Part shown: positions 43,701-55,629 of the stretch, one piece after another | Layout of the letters: each line of letters starts with the position of its first letter | How positions within the stretch are numbered: the first letter of the stretch is position 1 | From: Helianthus annuus | Taxonomy: Eukaryota; Streptophyta; Magnoliopsida; Asterales; Asteraceae | Reading direction: 5' to 3' | DNA: 64,000 nucleotides | Assembly (NCBI RefSeq): GCF_002127325.2 | Contig: NC_035443.2 | Location: 118,912,251 to 118,976,250, forward strand | Program-made: the position numbers and the translations under genes | The notes under the pieces: model-generated | The model's input: only the letters and a program-made list of their open reading frames with translations | The model's database searches: none | What the model was told of the DNA's origin: nothing

Positions 43701-46700
43701 CTAACAACAACAAACTTCCTAAATAAAGGGGTGGCAAATCTAAAATTAAACACTAATGCAGTTCTATAGTTACTATTATAAATACATAGCAGGGCACCCT
43801 TATATATATTGCTAAACAAACTTAAAAAAATGGATCCAGTTCTGAATTCAATTGTTGCAAAAAACCAAGCATGTGAAATTGAAAATTCTAAGGCCAGTTC
43901 TGTTATATCGTAGAAATGAATAATTGTTTTTTTTTTTTTACTTTTATGTGAATGTTAACTTATTTGATTTTTCAGATTCAGTTGCATGATGAACATGTCA
44001 ATTTAAACAACCCAGTTGTCGAACAAGCTTCTAAGGTATTGATTTTGATGGTTTTTAACTATTATTTTTGCGTATATCTTTCATATTAACATGTTCGTTA
44101 TGTTATTATATGTGTGTTTTATTGCAAGAGGATGGTAATAAAAGTGTTGATATTATTTCTTATGGTGCAATATTTAGTCCATAAGTCTAATCTTCAACGT
44201 GAATTTAGTGAATAGGTAACTTTAAGGTTTATTTAATCTTTTTTAAACTTTTGCATTCAATATTTGTCCTTTTTAAGGATCAGAAATTTGAGACTGAAAG
44301 GAAGAGATCCAAGAGACTTTCCGAATGAAAATGGAGTGAGGTTATTAATGTAGACGATTCTGATGACAATTACAAAGAAGAGGAATTAGAAGATACTGCC
44401 GATTCAAGCACAAACCTGAAAAACCGATTAAAAATACCTTGAGTGTCAATTCAGAAGCGGAACAGATTTCATGCAGTCTAATATGAAATCTATCAAGTGT
44501 TTTTATGATTTTTTTTCTTTTCAGTTGTTATGTTTGATCCAGACGTATGAATAAAGTTTATTTTATATTTGAACTTCATTTTTGGTGTTAATATGATGCA
44601 GTTATTGACCATATTAATAAAGTTCAAAATAAAGTTTGCATCCTAAATTTACAAGTCAACTGAACTTATATAAGTTAATATCCTAAAGTTGCAATAAATA
44701 AATATTGTAGTTAGATATAGTCAAGCTGAAATTATAAATATTGCAGTTATTCTTGGACGTCAATATAATAATTTGTATTTCTTAATTAAAAATAATAAAG
44801 TAATAAACTTTAAAGCTAAACTAAAATAACTGAACTTACTATGATATAAAGTTAATAAAGATATAAACTCTTAACATCCTTTTTTTATAAAAACTGTTTT
44901 TAAAATTTTATAAAAATATAAATTTTTTATATATATAAAAACGAAATTTAACAATTAAAGTTAAAGGTGTTAAACGTACTTACGAGTCAACTACTATTTT
45001 TTATTTTTATAAAAACAAAAATTTTAAACTTAAAGTTTATTAGATGAGTACCATGTGGATATTTAAAAAAAAAAGTTATGACCTTTAAAGAATCAAATTA
45101 TAAACTTTATCATTTAACTAACAAAATAAACTTACTTTAAAACTATAATAACTTATCTTCTATTTTTTGTCATTTGATTATTATTTTTTATTAAAAAACC
45201 AAACTTTACATGTGTAAAATTGTTTTTTTTACTTTATTTATAAACAAAAATATTTTGTTTTTATAAAAAAAATTAATTCTTTTATAAACTTTTTTAACAA
45301 GTAATAATATAAATAAAATACTCAAGAAATTTACAATCTTTACTAGATAAATACTAAATTGTGTTGCAAATTTTTAGGAATTACAAGTTCAACTATATTG
45401 TTATAGATAATATTAATCAGTTTCAAAAGAATTCTTTACCAACTTGACTAGATACATAGTAGATTGTGTTGCATACTTTTAGGGATTATAAGTTACAAGT
45501 TGACTCACATAGATAAGATTTGTTAGCAATGAAAAATCTGAACTTAGTATGATATAAGTCAAATAAAGATATAAACTCTTAAAATCGTATTTCTTAACCG
45601 TTCTTGAAATTTTATAAAAATATAAAATTTTATATCTGTAAAAAAATGAAATTTATATAAACATATAAATTTTTTATATCTGTAAAAAATTAACAATTTA
45701 AGTTAAAGGTCTAAAACGTACTTACGAGTCAAATACTATTTTTTAATAAAAACAAAAATTTTAAACTTAAAGTTTATTGTATGAGTACTATGTAGATATT
45801 TAAAAAAAGTATGAACTTTAAAAAATAAAACTATACTTTATAATTTAACCAATAAAATAAACATACTTTACAATTATAGCAACTTATCTTTTATTTTTTG
45901 TCTTTCGATTATTATTTTTTCTAAGAAAACAACAATTTTTTGTCTTTTGATTATTAAGTTTGATAGAAAAAAAATAAACTTTACATATGTGTAACATTTA
46001 TGACATATATCCACCACAATAATGTTATCATAAATATTATACGAATAAAAAAACTATCAGTAGCGAGTGCCGCAATGCAAAGTGTCGCCCTCGCCGCATC
46101 GTGCAGGCACCCTACTAGTATTATATATATGTATATATTTGTGGTAATTTTTACAAAATCAATATTTTATTAGTGGTAATTTACAGCCCACATCATTATT
46201 ACTACTTTTGTATGATTGTTAATTTGTTATTTTTATTACCTAAACACATTTTATGTATCTTAACTATATATTGTGCATGTAAAAATATTTATATATGAGA
46301 ACTAGATGTGTTATTTATTTATTTATTTATTTCATAGTAAATATTTTATTATGTCAGTGTACACTCCACATTCATGGTGCTTAATGAACCTTCAGATTTA
46401 ATAAAAATGACCATGGACCTTAGAATTATATATAAGATTTTTCTAACCAGATACGTAAAGATCAGTAGGGTGTTCATGGTCTGATTCAGCCGGATTTGAC
46501 GAAAAATTCGGACTGACGGTTTTGGAAAAACGGAAACCAAACCTTCGTGTTATTAGTTTTGCCAAAAGGGATGTAATATTCAGGATTGTGAAGAGAACTA
46601 CAAAATAAACTTCCAAGTATAAACAATTTCTAAGAAGTTTGTCTAAAACATTCAGACAAGCAAACCTGGAGTTCCTGGTAGGTTTCTTTTCCTTTTAGGA

Positions 46701-46798
46701 GGTGGTGGTGGTGGGCGTGTAGTTCCTCCTTGGACTTGCTTTTCTTGACCATCTTCTCCAGAAGAAAAACTGCCTTCATCTGCTGTTATATTAGACAT
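40774..46798 (-). CDS. INDETERMINATE DOMAIN (IDD) C2H2 zinc-finger transcription factor
   Basis: Exons are 46798-46666, 42777-42381 and 41842-40774. GT-AG introns of 3888 and 538 bases close in phase to 1599 bases, 532 residues. A basic nuclear-localisation stretch (PPPPKRKRNLPGTP, residues 31-44) precedes the four-finger ID domain. Finger 1 ligands are C66, C69, H82 and H86. Finger 2 has C107, C112, H130 and H135. Finger 3 (C2HC) has C142, C145, H158 and C162. Finger 4 (C2HC) has C169, C171, H184 and C188. The exon 2/3 junction falls in finger 4. The Asn/Ser/Gln-rich C-terminus keeps two family motifs, MSATALLQKAAQMG (314-327) and LTVDFLG (479-485). IDD proteins are plant nuclear DNA-binding factors that partner GRAS proteins such as SCR, SHR and DELLA; roles include patterning, gibberellin response and metabolism. 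No lesion seen. Which paralogue it is I cannot say. Confidence 0.95.
43138..46118 (+). mobile_element. Probable Helitron in intron 1 of the IDD gene
   Basis: It starts TCTATATCTATAC after an A and ends CTAG before a T (46115-46118). A GC-rich hairpin (GCCGCA-TCG-TGCAGGC, one bulge) ends six bases before CTAG. It is AT-rich. Within it, exon-like pieces (43976-44035 and 44278-44440) read through in one phase, with one internal TGA, giving a Lys/Asp/Glu-rich peptide (VINVDDSDD). The pieces look like the last exons of a captured gene or of a Helitron protein. Confidence 0.5.
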
Positions 46799-46974
46799 AC
46801 CTTTTAATTAGGGTTTATTGTTGTATTCTTAATAAGAAACAAGAAACCAAAGTCTATACGTGGAAGGTTGGTGAGGAAGACAAAACCAGAGAATGATTTA
46901 TGGTTTGAATTATTGAAGAAGATGAGGAAGAAGAAAAGGGTTTGCATGTATTATGTGTCTTTGTTTGGCATGTA

Positions 46975-46984
46975 TATTTATATA
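46975..46984 (-). promoter_or_regulatory. TATA box of the IDD gene
   Basis: On the minus strand TATATAAATA lies about 180 bases upstream of the ATG at 46798. A purine-rich leader follows (GAAGA runs on the other strand), consistent with a 5' untranslated region. Confidence 0.55.
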
Positions 46985-47247
46985 CAAGTCGTCATATAAT
47001 AATGCCGACATATAACAAGGACCTTCTCCCCCACCCAAAACCTTTGTTTATAAACTTAAATAATTTCTTTGGTTGTCCACATATATGATGTAATGGTGAT
47101 GTGAATTATTTCTTAACATTCTAAAATAATGTTTTCAAAAAGAGGCACAACTAATCCTGCGCCAACTTCAAATTTAAATGCTCTCGTTAAATGAGCAACT
47201 CAAACGTCCGTTTAAAGATTCGGGCTATGACGTAAGACAAAACTTTC

Positions 47248-47282
47248 AAACGGCCGTTCGGTGCAATCCTGAACGGCCGTTT
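47248..47282. repeat. Perfect 12-bp palindrome in the IDD promoter
   Basis: AAACGGCCGTTC and its exact complement GAACGGCCGTTT are separated by 11 bases, about 450-480 bases upstream of the ATG. Confidence 0.9.
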
Positions 47283-47335
47283 CAAAACGATATGATATTA
47301 GATTATCAGTTGTGTGTGTATAACATGCCCTTTTT

Positions 47336-48099
<764 letters not shown>

Positions 48100-48652
48100 T
48101 CTATACTATATAATAAAAGAAACCTGTTTTGGGACACTTGTCATTCTCTCATTTAATTGATTAAAATTATTAATAATACTAATAATAATATTATTTAATC
48201 TAATCTAATACAAATTCTTATTATTAATTCAATAACCTATTGTTAAACTAAAACTTCAATAGAATCTTAAATCATAGCTAAACAAGTTTCGAAATTCATA
48301 ATAATATTATAATATGTTAGACTAAATATATTATTGATATATATAACTAAAATTATTATCAATAATATTAATAATAGGTTTAGAATCAAATACAAAGATT
48401 CAAAAAATAAGAAGTCGTACAAAGGGTATCAAATATACTCTGATTGACCTCATTCAACCGACATTAGAGCCGTTTTATCGAACTCTACGACATTAATTAA
48501 TATGTACGAGTTGATGGGTTACATTTATATTAACTCATTTATGTCAATATGGTATGTAAATGTCTTATGTCTTTGTTTTGCATTTACAGAAAATATCTAT
48601 ACTATATAATTTAAATTGTTCAATCCGTGTAACACACGGGGAACTAAGCTAG
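48100..48652 (+). mobile_element. Non-autonomous Helitron (553 bp)
   Basis: Starts TCTATACTATATAATAAAAG after A (48099) and ends CTAG before T (48653). A perfect stem-loop CCGTGT-AAC-ACACGG (48625-48639) sits nine bases before CTAG. Termini, hairpin, spacing and A/T insertion context all fit the Helitron rule. AT-rich and without coding capacity. Confidence 0.85.
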
Positions 48653-49322
48653 TATTTCATATATACGTCATATAGAACTTAAATATATCTAAAATAGGGT
48701 TTTGAATAATGTTTTAATAACATGTTTATATCATAATTAGGTTCAAAATAAATATAAAAGCTTTTTTAAACTTCAAACCCTTATGTTTTAAGGTTTTGCT
48801 CGATCTTGAACCAAAACTTACTAAGAAACTTGCTAGTCATGGAACTAATACTATCAATTGTTTAGGCCAATCGAAGTCCGATGATGCAAGAACGAAACAA
48901 TAATCACAATTTGAGGCCAAGGTTTGTGTTTGAACAATAGTGAACCGAGACCACAAAGGGCACCCAATTTGTGTGTAAATTTGACTTGATTTCGAGGATG
49001 ACACATTACACAATTGCAAGTATGTCACCACCTAAACTTTTTTTATTAACTTTGTGGTTACTTGTACATTTGCACATACAATGACTCGTATATGTTCATT
49101 TTCATCAAATTACCATATGCACTTTATTAACTGTATTTTTTTCAACGTATTTTATTATAGTAAAAAACGCATCTTGTTGTGTGACCATGTTTTGAAAACA
49201 TTTTCTACTTGTTGAAAAAAGGTTTATTAAATTGTAACTCATATTGCAAACGTGGAATAACTAACTTATAACATATAAAATGAAGTTATACTCGGATTTA
49301 TGTTTGTTATTAAAGTGTGCTT
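48653..49322. other. No gene recognised
   Basis: AT-rich sequence between the Helitron and the next LTR. Short frames only. Confidence 0.5.
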
Positions 49323-49698
49323 GTTAATACACTTCAAGGGATTGGATGTAACTTCAGGAAGAGTACAAGGACTAAAGTGAAAGATCAAGTTGCAGCTGGT
49401 ATATAAAGGAAGTGTTAGGGTTTGTATCTCAATATTTGTAAATGTAGTTTGTTAGGGTTTTCATTGTGTTCATTATATAGTTCTGTGATCTTGTGATCTC
49501 TATTTCTTTGTATTATATTAAGATCATTCAACTCATATACTATTATGATGAATCTGATATTTGTCTCGTTTTGATAAGAACTCATCATTGTGAGTTTTAG
49601 GATATTAGGGGGTGTTTTTGGTTTAGGTTAATCAATAAAGTTTTGGTCGCCTGGTTTTGTCACTACATCAGGGTGTTCATAGCGTACTTGTTACTTTC
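49323..49698 (+). repeat. Probable 5' LTR of Copia element I
   Basis: TGTTAATAC to CTTTCA, with a TATA box TATATAAAGG at about 49400. A primer-site relative TGGTATTAGAGC follows at 49702-49713; one base departs from TGGTATCAGAGC. The terminal inverted repeat is weak, so the exact ends are uncertain. Confidence 0.65.
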
Positions 49699-50354
49699 AT
49701 CATGGTATTAGAGCTTAAAACCTCTTTATCAGTTGTTTTCGCCGTTGTACTGATTTTGGGCTATTAGAGTTTCTGAGCTCGGAAACCTTGGGTGTTATTG
49801 TATTGGAGAATAGATCTGGACCTCAAATATATTTACTGGTTGGATTCTGATTGGGAATAAACCCTAAGTGAAGGTTTGTTCTCAATCTTTTTGGATTGTT
49901 TGCTATGCTCCCACCCTAAGTCCTCTAACCCCCTTTATTTGGCTGCTTGGAGTACTGTAAGTCTTCTTGAACTCCTCTTTTTATATTTTTTTTCACACGA
50001 CTGCTTTGATTTAGGCATACTGTTCCTGGGCTAGAATGACCCAGGTTTGAATATCAGAGAGAGCCACACTCTGATTTGTTTGTGCATATTGTCTGTGTTG
50101 CATTTTGCCTATCAGTTCTTCTTGAATATTGTTATTCTGTGTTGATATTGTTCTTTATTTTTGTTGTTTGTTCTTGAGAGTGTTGTAGAATACTCAGGAT
50201 AAGACTCCTATGCGCATGACATGGGTAAGCATCATTGAGTGACAAACCCACTCTTTTATTTCTAACACAGCTTCGTTTTTGCATGCGTGTATGTTAGATA
50301 TTTTGTTGGTGTTGAGTGATTGTTTGGTGTGTTTGTGTTAATTGTTGATCATGG

Positions 50355-51206
50355 ATGATGGTGTGGGTTCCTCTCAAACCCTCATTAATAAACTTAATAA
50401 ACTGGACATTGGGGATCCTTTATATTTACACCCTTAGTGATTCCAGTAGGTTGACTATAGTTAGTATTAAACTAAAAGGTATAGAGAATTATTCTATGTT
50501 GCCTAGTGCAATGAAGTTGGCTTTAGAGGCTAAAAGTAAATTTGGTTTTATAAATGTAAAGTGTGTTATGTCTGTATTGGCTGGTCAGGAGGATAGGTGT
50601 AACTTAGTAGTGTTAACTTGGTTGTTGAATTCTGTTTCTAAAGAGTTATATCTAGGTCATGTTTTTTCAAAACTTGCTTCTGATATATGGGTTGATTTGA
50701 AACAAACTTATGACAAGGTGGATGGATCTGTTGTTTTTTATATACATAAGAAAATAAATTTCTTAACTTAAAATGGTAGTTTAGTTTTGAATATTATCAT
50801 AAACTGAACACAATGTGGAAGAAGTTTGATGCTATAGTTCAACTGCCTTCCTTTCCTTTCCTGTTCATGTCAAGCATTAAAAGATATTAATGATTTTAAT
50901 GCATTAATCAAAGTGATGCAATTTTTTATAGGACTTGATGATGTTTATCATTCTGTAAGAAGAAATTTGTTAACAAGAGATACATTGCCTACTGTGAAAG
51001 TTGCTTTTTCTATAGTGTCTAGGGAAGAATCTCATAGATGTTCTAGTAGAAATTCTAAAAATCAAAGTGTTTCTTTTGTGTCTAAGTCAAACCAATCATT
51101 TGATCATAAGAAAAAATAGGTTTTAGGGGTCCTAACCCAAACTTAAAATGTTCACACTGTAACATGCTTAGACATACTGTGGACACATGTTTTGAATTGG
51201 TGTAGA
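50355..51206 (+). pseudogene. Copia gag fragment of element I
   Basis: It matches the Copia gag N-terminal type (LTIVSIKLKGIENYS, SAMKLALEAKSKFGF, VVLTWLLNSVSKELYLGH, DLKQTYDKVDGSVVF). It continues in other frames with FIGLDDVYHSVRRNLLTRD and a zinc knuckle CX2CX4HX4C (CSHCNMLRHTVDTC, about 51150-51190). Several frameshifts and a stop at 50769 break it. It ends abruptly near 51206 against unrelated sequence; no pol follows. It is a different Copia lineage from A-D. Confidence 0.8.
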
Positions 51207-51207
51207 A

Positions 51208-51250
51208 ATGTTTGTCTGCCGTTCTCAAGGAGAGGAGCCAACTGTATAAA
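51208..51250 (+). pseudogene. Shard of a Tat-type antisense gene
   Basis: About 36 of 40 bases match the minus strand of element H around 58487-58528, the region encoding FVFRSQGEEPTVEK. It is a short fragment at the junction between the Copia gag and the next element. Confidence 0.6.
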
Positions 51251-51276
51251 AATCGTCTTCTACGAGAAGACAGAGC

Positions 51277-51612
51277 GTGCGCGATACACGCGACACGTAT
51301 GGAGAAACCGAGAGCAACTATCACACCAATCAACGGAAGCCTCCGATGAGCATCCGGTTGGGACCGTGCAATATAAACAACGAGTGGGGTTACAATACTG
51401 AAGAGGAGGGCTCTACATACAAGCAAGAGGAGTCCTCGTTTTTTAGCAGAATTCAGAAGAATCATGAAGCTTACAAGCCACGGGCGCGCATAACATACAA
51501 CCCGTCGGCTGAACATGATTATACCCTGGTCTACAGACCTGCAACAGCTGCTGAAAAGTCGAAGTTCATCCATAAGATTGCACTCGCGCCATTGGAAAAG
51601 GCAAAACTATGA
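51277..51612 (+). CDS. Unrecognised ORF upstream of an LTR (111 residues)
   Basis: A frame with good codon-like composition ends at TGA 51610-51612, about 95 bases before LTR J. The predicted peptide is basic and polar, with Asn/Glu-rich and Lys/Ala-rich parts (NINNEWGYNTEEEGS, ITYNPSAEHDYTLVYRPATA, AEKSKFIHKIALAPLEKAKL). I do not recognise any family. It may be the C-terminal end of the protein of element J, cut off on its 5' side. The start codon chosen is only the first ATG in the frame; the frame is likely to be a fragment. Confidence 0.35.
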   Translation: MRDTRDTYGETESNYHTNQRKPPMSIRLGPCNINNEWGYNTEEEGSTYKQEESSFFSRIQKNHEAYKPRARITYNPSAEHDYTLVYRPATAAEKSKFIHKIALAPLEKAKL

Positions 51613-52562
51613 CACCCCAGGAAACCAGGAAAACCATGCAACTTAACTAGCTGCCTCAGTGAGTACGTACCAAATTTCGGGACGAAATTTCTTTCAACTT
51701 GGGGATAATGTGACAACTTGTATTTCGAACCTATCTTTGTGTAACGTTATGTGATTTCGTGAACTTTATTAATTGAATGAATGTAGGTTATGTTATATGT
51801 TATTGTGTATAATGAACCGATCGCATAAGTCCATTTGGGCCCCACCTTGTTGTACTCGAAACCCATAAAGGGCAGCCCATTAGGAGGGTTCGGCCCACTT
51901 CATCAACTCGCACAACACCTAGGGTGTTGGTATAAATCCCACACTTTACCTAATTACACAAGTTTACAAACCCTACTCTCTTTCTCTCCTCTCAAACTCG
52001 ACGGCAGCCACATCTCATCTCTCTCAAAGCTTTATCAATCCTCGTTCCATTCTTTAACCGGTTAGTGTAATACTTTTGATTTCATGATTTACGATGTGTT
52101 GGCTTATATGTTTTACATATGATTTAGAGATGGTATGCGTTTGATTGTAATGAAAATTGATGAAGTATGATGTTCATGAAATCGGTTCATATGTGTAACA
52201 TGTTTTGAATTATGTAGAATGATAATTATGTGCTAATGATCTAGAACCGATCGAATGATAATCGGCTGTGATATATTCCTGTTCAAATGATTTGTGGAGG
52301 GGGATTGTTATGTTAGTATGCATGCTAGTGATCAAGAATATGAATCATGTTAACATGTTTAAGTGTTGTGATTCTTGTTCATGCTTTAATTATGATTGGG
52401 GTTCATATGAATTTTGTGATAAAAACCCTTGTTTGATCGAATATTGATTAAGTTTGAAACTGTTGATTGTGATTGATTGATCGAATAAATGGAAACTTTG
52501 TAATTGATTTGCAAGATAAATGTTATGTAACTGATTGCCATAATATTCGGAATTTAAAACCA

Positions 52563-53030
52563 ATCGCACAAGATCAGATCACACAAGATCTGATCTGATC
52601 GCACAAGGGCTCGGATCGCACAAGAGCCCAATCACTCGAGTGAATCGCACAAGTTAGAATATGCTAAGGTACAACTGATGATACACTAAGTACTATTTAA
52701 TGATGCATGATCGCACAAGACCTTGTGGGTCGCACAAGACAGTGCCGATCGCACAAGGCTTGGGCCACACACACATACTGTTGGACTTTATTATGTTGAT
52801 TGGGCCTCAAAGCCAAAATCCCAATCGCACAAGTCATCCGGATCGCACAAGTCATCCGGATCGTACAAGACCAATTGGATCGCACAACTTACTTTTCGGT
52901 TATCTGTTGGGCCGTGTATATGTTTGGACTACTATATTATTTGCGCCGGGTATTTTTGGGCTACAACGAGTGAATCGCACAAGGCTGCTAGGCTTGTGCG
53001 AGCCCATTCTTTTGAATCGCACAAGTATGA
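52563..53030. repeat. GATCGCACAAG word array in LTR J
   Basis: ATCGCACAAG, with small variants (ATCGTACAAG, GTCGCACAAG), recurs about fifteen times with unrelated spacers of roughly 5-60 bases. Confidence 0.85.
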
Positions 53031-53321
53031 ATGTGTTATGCTCGTGACTGTCATGTGTTTGCCATGATCCATATGTGCTCGAAACCTGTTAGTTATGCGT
53101 ACATACGTGCATTACTTGAAACCAAAACCTGACTTGTATGGTAACCATGTTAGGACGTGGTTGACCCCTTAGCTCAAGTAACCTTTTCTGTGTATCTGCC
53201 GAGCAAACCAAGTATAGTTCACACTCATACCAAGGAATGGGATTCCCGGTTGGTAGGGAATGGGCATGAAGAAATGGGATTGAACAATTACTTGTACTTA
53301 CACTGTTACTAGACTATCTAC

Positions 53322-53578
53322 CATCGTCCTCGGATGCGAAGGACCCATACGTAAAACCTACGTATACTTGTACTTATCACTGTCCTCAGGTTGCGAAGGA
53401 CACTTACGTAAAACCTACGTAAACTTATATTCACTACTGCCTCGGGTTGTGTCAGGCACTTACGTAAAACCTACGTAAACCCCCGCGTACCACTGTCCTC
53501 GGGTTAAGAAGGACGCTTACGTAAAACCTATGTAAACCTCGTACGTACTACTGTTCTCGGGTTAAGAAGAACACCCAT
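53322..53578. repeat. 57-bp tandem repeat in LTR J (five units)
   Basis: Each unit carries a small inverted repeat GTCCTCGGGTTAAGAAGGAC, or a variant, followed by ACGTAAAACCTACGT. Starts fall near 53326, 53382, 53438, 53495 and 53553. In the third unit, both arms changed together (GCCT with AGGC). Confidence 0.85.
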
Positions 53579-54033
53579 GGTTACCTCTAGTCTAGTACAT
53601 ACACACATGGGAAGCCCCCACCCAATGAACATACAGTTTACTTAGTTAATAATGCATGGTGATGCAACGAACTTACTATCACGAACTTACTTACTTAATG
53701 TGAACTCGCTCAACTAGTTGTTGACTCTCCATTACATGCCTTGCAGGACCTTAGGTACTCATGGAGCTTGCACGGGAGGTGCGGTCGTTACGGGCAAGGA
53801 TCGTGGATGTTTTGTTAAACACTTATGGCAGTTGAAAACTTAATAATTACATTGGATTTTCATACTATGCTTCCGCTACTCAAACTATGTTATTTGAATA
53901 CCTTTCATATTGTGGGTTGATATACATTTACGTTTACTATTTACATATATGTTCAATATGATTGGTGGCTTGATCCTTGTCATGTCACGCCTCCGTGCGG
54001 TGGTACTCCGTGTATGGATTTTGGGGGTGTGGC

Positions 54034-55008
54034 AAAAACTCCCACAGCTGTTGGTAAGTTTAATGGCCTTACTGACCCAGACGACCATGTTCAACTTTTT
54101 ACAAGTGTTGGCGTCGTAGTAGGGTGGACCATGCCAATGTGGTGCCATATTTTCATGCAAACCCACACAGGGGCTGCACAAGCATGGTTCGACAGCCTCC
54201 CTCGGGGAGAATCAAGTCATGGACAGATCTGCAAGAGAAATTCCTGACTCACTTTAGCCAGCAATGAAGATACAAGCGCGACACCTCCGAGGTGATGGGC
54301 ATCTAAAGGCGTGAAGGCAAAGGGATGGAAGACTTCATCACTCGCTTCAACAAGGAGTGTTTGGAGATAGGGGGGTCAGCGAAGACCTCATGCGCGCCCA
54401 CTTCAAGAAGGCCATACATTGTGATAGTCTAATCAGGCCTATCACCGAAAGGGACGGTATGCCAAAGGAGTGGGACAAGCTCATGGAAGTAGAAGATAGT
54501 CGCGCAGACGGAAGAAACCGTAACTGGGTCCAGGTCTGCCCATTACTGAAAAGATCATTATTCAACGGATCACTACTCCAAGGACTACTCGCGCGATCCC
54601 AGCAAGCACAATAAGAGGAATAGACAATCCGACTGGAGTTTAAACCAAACGCGCGATGAAGACAAACACCAACGTGGCGAAGATGCCCATACCTCGATCG
54701 ACAAAGCAAGGTACACAAAGGTAGACACGAGTGAACATCAGGAGAAACAATGGACTCCGTTAACCAAGACACCCCTTGAGGTTCTTAACATAGAGAAGTT
54801 AGACCTCAAGGATCCACCCTCGATGCGTAGCAAGAAAGACCAAGACTTTAGCCTGTTTTGTGAGTTCCACAAGGACACCGGGCACCTGACCGACGACTGC
54901 ATCCACCTGCGCATGGAAATTGAGAAGGCTCTGAAGAGTGGCAAGCTGGAGCACCTCGTGAAGAACGTGCGCAAGGACACCAAAAAGATCCAGAGGACTA
55001 ACGGGTGA
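54034..55008 (+). pseudogene. Gag remnant of element H
   Basis: Shows GKFNGLTDPDDHVQLF, then the gag core (MPMWCHIFMQTHTGAAQAWF, FITRFNKECLEIGGVSEDLM) and the Tat-type variant zinc knuckle CX2HX4HX4C (CEFHKDTGHLTDDC, near 54868-54909). Frames change at about 54240, 54310 and 54620-54800, with a TAA at 54306. The knuckle has the same ligand pattern as in G, which supports the same lineage. Confidence 0.75.
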
Positions 55009-55629
55009 TCGATGGTCTCACCACATCACCCCAAAAATAAACACCGGCGAGATCATCATGCTCGACGACAGTCAGTGTTTTAGATGGTTATCCCGTATAA
55101 AACCAAAAACCCATCGTGCTCGACAGCAGTCAAGGCGCGTATTACATATGTTCATCAAACGGTTACATTTATCTACTTAGGACACAAGGCAATGGAGAAA
55201 AGTGTTATATGTAATGCATCACCATTGTAAGCATGGGCCGTGCGCCTAGCAAGTTTACTATTACGGGTGTTCTTTACATACTTTTTTCCTTGTTATTTCG
55301 TACAGTATTTACAAATTACAAAGACATGTTCAACTTCTATTACACGCAAAAATACTTCAGTAAATTACAAGCTCATGAACTAAGCCTCCAAGGTTCCCGT
55401 GAACACAGCACAGAACCGGGCGGATGTTCAAACATGGGCCACTTACATTCATTCGCACTCGTTTGACGAAGTTGCTGACACATTCAGTAATTATAATTTG
55501 ACAACAAAGGACAAAAAGTTTGCTCCATTGATAGGTGCAACTGCGCAAAGGTTACACACAGAAAAAGGAAAAAGTTTTACAAGGCATCAAATGCTCAAAA
55601 AGCAAAGTCCTACATACTACATTTAACCT
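55009..55629. other. Non-coding interval of element H where pol is missing
   Basis: Two related phrases (CATCATGCTCGACGACAGTC at about 55047 and CATCGTGCTCGACAGCAGTC at about 55112) suggest a small duplication. No pol motif in any frame. Confidence 0.55.

Larger units (their letters stand above)
51709..54033 (+). repeat. LTR J, Ty3/Gypsy chromovirus type (2.3 kb)
   Basis: The polypurine context (TTCGGGACGAAATTT, CAACTTGGGGATAA) and start TGTGACAACTTG resemble the equivalent junction of E. It ends GGGGGTGTGGCA, after which element H resumes. TATA box TATAAATC at 51931-51938. It contains the GATCGCACAAG array and a 57-bp tandem repeat. Only about 450 bases of body precede it, and no pol is present. 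Confidence 0.72.

Noticed and set aside
51082..51573. 163-codon minus-strand frame
   Set aside because: It is opposite the plus-strand frame, crosses the gag/shard junction and has no recognisable domain.
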